Of a stretch of DNA of 64,000 nt, positions 57,696 through 64,000 are shown one piece after another. The notes below the pieces were generated by a model. The model was not told the DNA's origin. It was given only the letters and a program-made list of their open reading frames with translations, and made no database searches. Numbering within the stretch: the first letter of the stretch is position 1; the number at the start of each line of letters is the position of its first letter. This DNA comes from Campylobacter sp. W0018. Lineage in GTDB: Bacteria; Campylobacterota; Campylobacteria; Campylobacterales; Campylobacteraceae. The stretch is taken from NCBI GenBank assembly GCA_020135845.1, contig JACHTQ010000001.1, forward strand, positions 1 through 64,000. The letters are read 5' to 3'. Position numbers and translations under genes: made by a program.

Positions 57696-58171
57696 ATGAC
57701 ACTCAAAGAGCAAATTTTAAATGATATTAAAGAAGCGATGAAGCAAAAAATGATTTTAAACGTGATGTTTTAAGGACTTTAAGTGCGGCTTTAAAGCAGG
57801 TTGAGATCGATCAAAGAATCACTCTTGATGATGAAAAAATATTTAAGATCATAATTGGCGAGATAAAAAAGAGAAAAGATGCGGTAGAACTTTATACTAA
57901 AGGCGGAAGAGAAGATTTGGCTCAAAAAGAAAATGATGAAATTGCCATTCTTGAAATTTATCTACCAAAACAATTAAGCGATGAGGAATTAAAATCAGCA
58001 TTAAAAAAAATAATAGAAAAATTAGGATTAAGTTCTTTAAAAGAGCAAAGGCTTGTTATGAAAGAAGCTAAGGAAGAATTTGGAGCAAGAGTTGATGGAA
58101 AAAGATTAAATACAATTTTAAAGAGAAATGTTAAATTAATTTTTAAGATTATGCAAAAAGTTAGTATTTAG
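57696..58171 (+). pseudogene. GatB/YqeY-domain protein, single frameshift
   Basis: An ATG at 57696 after AAAGGAT gives MTLKEQILNDIKEAMKQKM and soon stops. One extra A in the A-run 57745-57750 restores NDFKRDVLRTLSAALKQVEID and joins the open frame to 58171 (GGREDLAQKENDEIAILEIYLPKQL). The repaired protein is about 158 residues, the usual length of YqeY proteins, which are linked to amidotransferase-type tRNA-binding domains. Confidence 0.78.
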
Positions 58172-58231
58172 AAAGATTATCGTGCTATAATTTTAATAAA
58201 CAATTTGTATTATATTTTTTAGAGGAATAAA

Positions 58232-59185
58232 ATGAAATTGAAAGAAATAGCGGAATTTTTAAGCTTGGAATATTATGATGAAGATATTGAAATCACTGCT
58301 TTAAATTCTCTATTAAGGGCAAATTTTACAGAGCTAACGTATTGCGATGGGGAAAAAAATGCTAAAGATATTTCTAATACTGGAGCCGCTGCGATATTAG
58401 TAACTAAAGAATATGAAAATTTGGTTCCAAAAGATACGAAAGTATTGATCACTCAAAATCCACATTTAAGTTTCGCTTTTTTAAGTAAGCTTTTTGCAAA
58501 ACCTTTGTTTGAACAAGTTAAAGAAAAAAAGCAAAATATTGCCAAGAGTGCTAAAATTATGCCTAATGTTTATATAGGCAATAATGTTGATATTGGAGAA
58601 AATGTAGTTATTATGGCTGGTGCTTATATTGGCGATAATGTTAGTATAGGAGATGAGAGTATTATTCATCCTAATGTGGTAATTTATAATGACACTAAGA
58701 TTGGTAAAAAGTGCCATCTTTTGGCAAATTGCGTTATAGGAAGTGATGGTTTTGGTTATGCACACAATAAAAATGGAGAGCATTGTAAAATTTATCACAA
58801 TGGTAATGTTATTTTGGAAGATTTTGTAGAAATTGGGGCTTGTACAACAATTGATAGAGCTGTATTTGATAGTACAATTATTAAAGCAGGAACTAAAGTA
58901 GATAATCTTGTTCAAATAGGACACAATTGTGATATTGGAGAAAATTGTATTATTGTAGCGCAAACAGGTATTTCGGGTTCAAGTCAATTAGGAAGAAATG
59001 TGGTTATGGGTGGTCAAAGTGCTACAAGTGGGCATCTAAAAATAGGAGATTTTAGTACAATAGCTGCACGAGGTGGAGTAAGCAAAAGTCTCGAAGGAGG
59101 TAGAGTTTACGGAGGTTTTCCTATCATGCTTCAAAAAGATTGGCTTAAGCTTCAAGCCAAAATTGCTATAAAATTTAAAGAATGA
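58232..59185 (+). CDS. lpxD: UDP-3-O-acylglucosamine N-acyltransferase LpxD
   Basis: 317 residues. N-terminal uridine-binding domain then hexapeptide left-handed helix (repeats such as IGNNVDIGENVVIMAGAYIG; catalytic His in GSDGFGYAHNKNGEHCKI region). Adds the N-linked hydroxyacyl chain in lipid A synthesis. Ends exactly where the convergent queA ends, with no room for a terminator. Confidence 0.95.
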   Translation: MKLKEIAEFLSLEYYDEDIEITALNSLLRANFTELTYCDGEKNAKDISNTGAAAILVTKEYENLVPKDTKVLITQNPHLSFAFLSKLFAKPLFEQVKEKKQNIAKSAKIMPNVYIGNNVDIGENVVIMAGAYIGDNVSIGDESIIHPNVVIYNDTKIGKKCHLLANCVIGSDGFGYAHNKNGEHCKIYHNGNVILEDFVEIGACTTIDRAVFDSTIIKAGTKVDNLVQIGHNCDIGENCIIVAQTGISGSSQLGRNVVMGGQSATSGHLKIGDFSTIAARGGVSKSLEGGRVYGGFPIMLQKDWLKLQAKIAIKFKE

Positions 59186-60217
59186 TTATAAAATAAGCAT
59201 GGCATCGCCATAAGAGTAAAATCGATATTTTTCTTTTATGGCTAATTCATAGAGTTTTAAACATTGCTCTCTACCTATAAAAGATGAAACAAGCATAATA
59301 AGAGTTGATTTAGGCAAGTGAAAATTGGTTAAAAGATAATTTTGTCTTATAGGTGGATTATTTGGGTGCAAAAATAAATCACAAAATCCATTTTCTTTAT
59401 GCGTTCTTGCGTAGTATTCTATACTTCTTGTTACCGTGGTTCCAATACCTAAAATAGGTTTTTTTGAATCAATAATTTCACAAGCCTTTTTTGGAATGTT
59501 AAAAAATTCGCTATGCATTTTATGCTCTTGTATGTTTTCGCATTCAACATTTTTAAAAGTGCCTGCGCCTACATGCAAAGTCATATGATAAATTTCATGC
59601 TTTTTATTTAGATCATTAATCATATCTTCGCTAAAATGCAAACTTGCCGTAGGAGCAGCCACCGCACCTAAATTTTTAGCAAATATACTTTGATAATCCT
59701 TGATATCATCGACATTATCTGCTCTTTTGATATAAGGAGGTAAGGGAATATGTCCTATTTTATCAAGAAGTCCATAAAGTTCATTTGTGTTTAAGATTTT
59801 ATCATTTTGATAAAAACAAACTTTACGCATTCCATCTTCTAGAATTTCAATAACTTCTGCTGTTAAGTTTTTTTCAAAATGCAAAATTTCATTGATTTTT
59901 ATACGTCCTTTAATTTGAACTATAAAGCTTGGTTTTTTTGAATTTAAAAAAGGTTGATGTAAAAAAAGTTCTATTTTGCCACCGCTTGATTTTTTTCCAT
60001 AAATTCTTGCTTTAATAACCTTTGTGTCATTAAAAAATATCGCACAATCGGGTAAAATTTCTTTTAAATTAGCAAAAGTGGTATGGAAAATTTTTTGATT
60101 TTTTCTTTCATAAACCAAAAGTTTAGCATTTTCTTTAGGGATTATTGGATAATTTGCTATAAGCTCTTGTGGTAAATGATAATCATAAGATGAGAGAAAT
60201 AAATCTTGCTCGATCAC
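59186..60217 (-). CDS. queA: S-adenosylmethionine:tRNA ribosyltransferase-isomerase QueA
   Basis: 343 residues, GTG start overlapping the tatC stop. DYHLPQELIANYP N-terminus, KSSGGKIELFL, GAVAAPTASLHFS, and C-terminal TNFHLPKSTLIMLVSSF. Makes epoxyqueuosine in tRNA. Confidence 0.95.
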   Translation of the reverse strand: MIEQDLFLSSYDYHLPQELIANYPIIPKENAKLLVYERKNQKIFHTTFANLKEILPDCAIFFNDTKVIKARIYGKKSSGGKIELFLHQPFLNSKKPSFIVQIKGRIKINEILHFEKNLTAEVIEILEDGMRKVCFYQNDKILNTNELYGLLDKIGHIPLPPYIKRADNVDDIKDYQSIFAKNLGAVAAPTASLHFSEDMINDLNKKHEIYHMTLHVGAGTFKNVECENIQEHKMHSEFFNIPKKACEIIDSKKPILGIGTTVTRSIEYYARTHKENGFCDLFLHPNNPPIRQNYLLTNFHLPKSTLIMLVSSFIGREQCLKLYELAIKEKYRFYSYGDAMLIL

Positions 60218-60945
60218 TCTGCATCTTCTTTAGAGGCTGGATTGACTTTTTGAACAATTAAAATAGAGAGTCCATAAAGTCCGCAAAGAGGCCCTGCCAT
60301 TAAAAATTGAGATAAGAAATCAGGTGGTGTCATAAAAGCAGAAAAAATAAAAATAACTAAAACAGCGATACGAAAATGACGCTTTAAAAAAGAATCATCA
60401 ATCAAACCTATTTTTGCAAAGAAAAATGCAACAACAGGCATCTCAAAGGCCAAACCAAAAGCTATAATAACTTTGATGAAAAAATCAACATAAGTTCCTA
60501 AAGTAATGACTGGATTAAAGCCTTCATTAACACTAAAATTGATTAAAAATTTAAAAGCCAAAGGCACGACAATAAAATAACAAAAACAAGCTCCCAAAGC
60601 AAACATAATGCTTGCAAAACTTACAAAAGGGATTACAAGACGTTTCTCGTTGTCATAAAGTCCTGGAGAGACAAATTTCCAAAATTGCCAAAAAATAATA
60701 GGGATACCAAAAACAAAGGCAGCAAAAAAACTTACTTTAATAGTGGTAAATAGTCCTTCTTGCATTTCAATAACATTAATATGTTTTGAAAATTCAGGTA
60801 AAACTTCTATAAGAGGAGCTTTTAAAATTTCTAAAATATAATTGCGAAAGCCAAAGCATATCAAAAATAATACAATAACAGCAACAACACTGATAAAAAG
60901 GCGCTTTCTAAGTTCGATTAAATGGGGTCTTAATTCTTCAAACAT
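60214..60945 (-). CDS. tatC: Sec-independent protein translocase TatC
   Basis: 243 residues from the ATG at 60945 (MFEELRPHLIELRKRL), preferred because it is the conserved N-terminus and overlaps the tatB stop; the frame extends further upstream. Six membrane segments; FWQFWKFVSPGLYDNEKR and FGLAFEMPVV are TatC motifs. Confidence 0.95.
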   Translation of the reverse strand: MFEELRPHLIELRKRLFISVVAVIVLFLICFGFRNYILEILKAPLIEVLPEFSKHINVIEMQEGLFTTIKVSFFAAFVFGIPIIFWQFWKFVSPGLYDNEKRLVIPFVSFASIMFALGACFCYFIVVPLAFKFLINFSVNEGFNPVITLGTYVDFFIKVIIAFGLAFEMPVVAFFFAKIGLIDDSFLKRHFRIAVLVIFIFSAFMTPPDFLSQFLMAGPLCGLYGLSILIVQKVNPASKEDAE

Positions 60946-61348
60946 CTTGTTTTTCCATTTTTTCATCCAATGAAGTAAGTTTAGGTTTTTCATTTGGAGT
61001 TAAATTTTGCCCACTAAGATTATTTGAGGAGCTATTTTCTCTACTATCAAAAGTTAAATCCACTTTGGTTTTTTCTAAAATATCTTTTTTAAGATCATCA
61101 AATTCTTCAAAACTAAGTTTTTTTCTTATATTTTGATTGGTTGAAGAAAATTCATCTTTATATTTTTTAGCTTCTTCTTTGAGTTCATTGATACGAATTT
61201 CTTTTTCTATGCTTGATTTTGCATCATCTATATTTTTCTTTAAAGCTTTTAAAATTTTAGCTATTTGTACAATAGCTTCAGGAAGTTTATCAGGTCCTAA
61301 AACTAAAATTGCTACCACTAAAATAATTATAATTTCACCAAAACTCAT
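60938..61348 (-). CDS. tatB: Sec-independent protein translocase TatB
   Basis: 136 residues. One membrane helix (IIIILVVAILVLGPDKLPEAI) with the Gly-Pro hinge, then a long amphipathic helix and a polar, Ser/Asn-rich tail. Overlaps tatC by 8 bases. tatA is not in this window. Confidence 0.92.
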   Translation of the reverse strand: MSFGEIIIILVVAILVLGPDKLPEAIVQIAKILKALKKNIDDAKSSIEKEIRINELKEEAKKYKDEFSSTNQNIRKKLSFEEFDDLKKDILEKTKVDLTFDSRENSSSNNLSGQNLTPNEKPKLTSLDEKMEKQDV

Positions 61349-61407
61349 ATTTAAAACTTTACACTTAAAATATTTTCAAGAAATTATTTTACTTAAAAAA
61401 CTTAAAT

Positions 61408-62475
61408 TTAAGATGAGAGATATAACGCAAGCTCGTCGCTGATTAAAAAATTAGGATTGTAATAAACCCCTTTTTTAAATTCAAGTTTTTTTTCTTTTGT
61501 AAGTAAATGAGCTTTTTCTCTTTGTTTTAAATTTAATTTTTTTTCTTGGATACCTACTGTGCTTCTAAGTCCTAAAAATAGATGTTCTAAATTTAAATCT
61601 TTTAAGCTTAGTTTTTCTATATTTCTAAAAGTAGGATTTTGTATATAGGATTTTAAATTTTTAGCTGTGTAAAAACGTTGATTTTTATGAAATCCTACCG
61701 CACTTAAGCCACATCCTATATAATCTTTACCTTTCCAATACCCAAGATTATGTTTGCACATTGAGTTTTTATTTTTGGAAAAATTGCTGATTTCGTATTG
61801 AAAAAAGCCAAGTTTTGTTATTTCTTGGATAAAAAATTTCATTAGATTAGGAGCATTTTTTTTAAAATTTTCTTTTTTAGCAAAAGTAGTTCTTGGTTCT
61901 ATGGTTAGATTATAAGCGCTTAAATGAGTGATTAAGGGTTTGATTTTTTCTAAATTTAAAAGTTCAAATTCAAGCATTTTTTTATTATCCATTTTAGTAT
62001 CATAGATCAAATCTAAATTAATATTAGCAAATCCTGCTTTATGGGAGTTTTCTAAAGCTTTAAAAATCATATTTTGATCGTGAATTCTTCCAAGAAATTT
62101 TAATTTTTCAGAATGAAAACTCTGTGCTCCAAAAGAAATGCGATTAAACCCAATCTTTTTCATAATTCTAAGCCAATTTAAAGTCGCTGAATTGGGATTG
62201 GCTTCGCATGAAATTTCAGCATTTTTAGTCAAATAAGGATGTAAAATTTCAAAGATATATTCATAATTTTTTGCATCGATACAGCTTGGTGTTCCGCCAC
62301 CTATAAAAAGCGTTTTTATTTGATTGTGATGGATTTTAAATTTTCTAAGATGAAAATCAATGTCATCGTTTAGGGCTTTAAAATAAGATTTTTCGTAATT
62401 TTCTTTTTTTAAGCTTGTAAAGGCACAATAATGACATTTGCTCTCGCAAAAAGGAATATGAATATAAAAATGCAT
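61408..62475 (-). CDS. hemW: HemW-type radical SAM protein
   Basis: 355 residues. YIHIPFCESKCHYCAF gives the CxxxCxxC cluster near residue 10-17, GGGTPS follows, and the HemN_C domain ends the protein. It lacks the N-terminal extension of true coproporphyrinogen oxidase HemN, so a heme-chaperone (HemW) role is more likely. Heads the hemW-tatB-tatC-queA run. Confidence 0.9.
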   Translation of the reverse strand: MHFYIHIPFCESKCHYCAFTSLKKENYEKSYFKALNDDIDFHLRKFKIHHNQIKTLFIGGGTPSCIDAKNYEYIFEILHPYLTKNAEISCEANPNSATLNWLRIMKKIGFNRISFGAQSFHSEKLKFLGRIHDQNMIFKALENSHKAGFANINLDLIYDTKMDNKKMLEFELLNLEKIKPLITHLSAYNLTIEPRTTFAKKENFKKNAPNLMKFFIQEITKLGFFQYEISNFSKNKNSMCKHNLGYWKGKDYIGCGLSAVGFHKNQRFYTAKNLKSYIQNPTFRNIEKLSLKDLNLEHLFLGLRSTVGIQEKKLNLKQREKAHLLTKEKKLEFKKGVYYNPNFLISDELALYLSS

Positions 62476-62573
62476 AAATAACCCAAATAATTTTTAATCA
62501 AATTTGCTAATTTTAATCAAATTTTGATTTGATTTAAGTTAAAATAATTCCTTAAGATGGTTAAGGAAGAAAA

Positions 62574-63044
62574 GTGGAAAAAGAAAAAAAATATAGACCA
62601 AATGTTGCGGCTATTGTTTTATCAAGTTCCTATCCTTTGGAATGTAAAATTTTTATAGCCAAAAGAAGCGATATGGATAATGTTTGGCAATTTCCACAGG
62701 GTGGTATTGATGAGGGCGAAGAAACAAAAAATGCTTTATTAAGAGAGCTTAAAGAGGAAATTGGCACTGATGAGGTTGAAATCATTGCTGAATATCCAGA
62801 ATGGTTAAGCTATGATTTTCCCGAAAGAGTTGCTCAAAAAATGTATCCTTATGATGGACAAATTCAAAAATATTTTTTAGTGCGCCTAAAGGATAATTCC
62901 AAGATCAATATACAAACAAAACATCCCGAATTTAGTGCTTATCAATTTGTTGAGGTGAGGCAAGTTTTTGAAATGATTCATCATTTTAAAAAAAATATTT
63001 ATGTCAAGGTGATAAAGTATTTTGAAGAGAAAGGTTATATCTGA
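62574..63044 (+). CDS. rppH: RNA pyrophosphohydrolase RppH/NudH
   Basis: 156 residues, GTG start after AAGGAAGAAAA. The Nudix box GGIDEGEETKNALLRELKEEIG is complete. YRPNVAAIVLSS and WQFPQGG match RppH, which removes pyrophosphate from mRNA 5' ends. Its stop overlaps the lysC start. Confidence 0.93.
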   Translation: MEKEKKYRPNVAAIVLSSSYPLECKIFIAKRSDMDNVWQFPQGGIDEGEETKNALLRELKEEIGTDEVEIIAEYPEWLSYDFPERVAQKMYPYDGQIQKYFLVRLKDNSKINIQTKHPEFSAYQFVEVRQVFEMIHHFKKNIYVKVIKYFEEKGYI

Positions 63045-64000
63045 TGCTTATAGTTCAAAAATATGGCGGAACGAGTGTTGGTAGCTTAGAACGTATTGAA
63101 GCGGTTGCAAATCGTGTTATAGAGAGTGTAAAACAAGGACATCAATTAGTCGTTGTGGTTTCTGCCATGAGCGGAGTTACTAATACTCTCATAGAGCAAG
63201 CACAATATTTTAGTCCAAATCCCAATGGTAAAGATATGGATATGCTTTTAAGTAGCGGAGAGCGTGTTACGAGTGCTTTGCTTTCTATCGCTTTAAATGA
63301 AAAAGGATTTAGCGCTATTTCTTTTTCAGGAAGAAAAGCAGGTATTATTACAGATAGTGTTTTTAATAAGGCTAGGATTTCTTATATTGATTCTAGGGCT
63401 ATAAAAGAAGCCTTAAATGAAGGAAAAATTGTTGTTATTGCTGGATTTCAAGGCGTGGATGAAGAAGGCAATGTCACGACTTTAGGGCGCGGTGGAAGCG
63501 ATTTGAGTGCTGTTGCCGTGGCGGGAGCTTTGAATGCGGATTTGTGTGAAATTTATACCGATGTTGATGGAGTATATACAACCGATCCACGTATAGAACC
63601 TAAGGCTAAAAAGCTTGATAAAATTTCTTATGAAGAAATGCTAGAGCTTGCAAGTTTAGGAGCTAAAGTGTTGCAAAATCGTTCAGTTGAGCTTGCTAAA
63701 AAATTAAATGTAAATTTAGTCACAAGAAGTAGTTTTAATAATAATCAAGGAACAAATATAACAAAAGAGGATGAAATGGAAAAAGCTTTAGTTAGTGGTA
63801 TTGCTTTGGATAAAAATCAAGCAAGAGTAACTTTAAGAAATGTAGAAGATAAGCCAGGAATTGCGGCTGAAATTTTTTCTGTTTTAGCGGATGAAAATAT
63901 CAATGTGGATATGATTATTCAAAATGTGGGAGTGGATGGAGCGACTAATTTAGGCTTTACTGTGCCTCAAAATGAATTAGAATTAGCCAAAAATGCTATG
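63044..64000 (+). CDS. lysC: Aspartate kinase LysC (5' part; continues beyond window)
   Basis: First 319 codons, still open at the window end. MLIVQKYGGTSVGS is the aspartokinase signature, followed by GRGGSDLSAVAVA and YTDVDGVYTTDPR. The first ACT domain begins near residue 265 (ARVTLRNVEDKPGIAAEIF). Catalyses the first step toward lysine, threonine and methionine. ATG shares its A with the rppH stop (TGATG). Confidence 0.96.
   Translation, partial: MLIVQKYGGTSVGSLERIEAVANRVIESVKQGHQLVVVVSAMSGVTNTLIEQAQYFSPNPNGKDMDMLLSSGERVTSALLSIALNEKGFSAISFSGRKAGIITDSVFNKARISYIDSRAIKEALNEGKIVVIAGFQGVDEEGNVTTLGRGGSDLSAVAVAGALNADLCEIYTDVDGVYTTDPRIEPKAKKLDKISYEEMLELASLGAKVLQNRSVELAKKLNVNLVTRSSFNNNQGTNITKEDEMEKALVSGIALDKNQARVTLRNVEDKPGIAAEIFSVLADENINVDMIIQNVGVDGATNLGFTVPQNELELAKNAM

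Overview
The window is about 29-30% GC by eye and nearly fully coding, with Campylobacter-type gene content and order throughout. Gene neighbourhoods (murD-mraY; acpP-fabF-accA; the Tlp6-type chemoreceptor; ctb/nssR; paqP/paqQ; tuf-rpmG-secE-nusG-rplKAJL-rpoBC; the Cj0480c-Cj0490-type L-fucose island; rpsL-rpsG-fusA; queA-tatCB-hemW) match my memory of Campylobacter jejuni. Several small amino-acid differences, lost genes and a changed junction after fusA suggest a divergent C. jejuni-group genome (for example subsp. doylei or a close sister species) rather than the reference strain. No species call can be proved from the sequence alone.

Layout. 1-4.3 kb (minus strand): an accessory block with three related Asn/Ser-rich proteins, one under a clear sigma54 promoter and one under a clear sigma28 promoter, plus a frameshifted small exported protein carrying an internal double-glycine motif. 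4.4-6.6 kb: mraY-murD. 6.7-12.7 kb: gpmI and fatty-acid genes (fabG, acpP, fabF, accA), interrupted by a broken flavin-binding gene and tenA. 12.7-16.6 kb: Nudix hydrolase, Tlp6-type receptor, rpmB, rpe and a DnaQ-type exonuclease. 16.6-17.1 kb: a decayed TPP riboswitch plus thiC remnant. 17.1-21.2 kb: a PilM/PilN/PilO-like trio, DUF374 acyltransferase, miaB and an HP0268-type gene. 21.3-31.0 kb: nusA, MFS exporter, mqnC, M16-like protein, recG, ctb/nssR and the Paq ABC transporter. 31.1-45.0 kb: tRNA-tuf-ribosomal protein-RNA polymerase supercluster. 45.0-53.0 kb: fucose island. 53.2-56.5 kb: rpsL-rpsG-fusA and tRNA genes. 56.7-64.0 kb: ribBA-like, yqeY (frameshifted), lpxD, queA-tatCB-hemW, rppH and the start of lysC.

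How the parts work together. The fucose island encodes import (fucP), oxidation (SDR), lactone hydrolysis, dehydration (split UxaA-type), aldol cleavage (DapA-type) and aldehyde oxidation under an IclR regulator, but the SDR and aldehyde dehydrogenase reading frames are both broken. De novo thiamine synthesis through ThiC is lost here while TenA-type salvage remains. The flagellar-type promoters at the left edge point to flagellum-co-regulated, possibly secreted proteins, and the PilMNO-like module may also belong to a membrane-embedded machine.

A recurrent theme is single-base loss in A/T runs: five genes are each restored by adding back one A or T. This is either real gene decay, phase variation or systematic homopolymer error in the assembly, and it affects how every broken gene below should be read. 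Apart from the thiC remnant region (16568-17111), no stretch above 300 bases lacks a gene.
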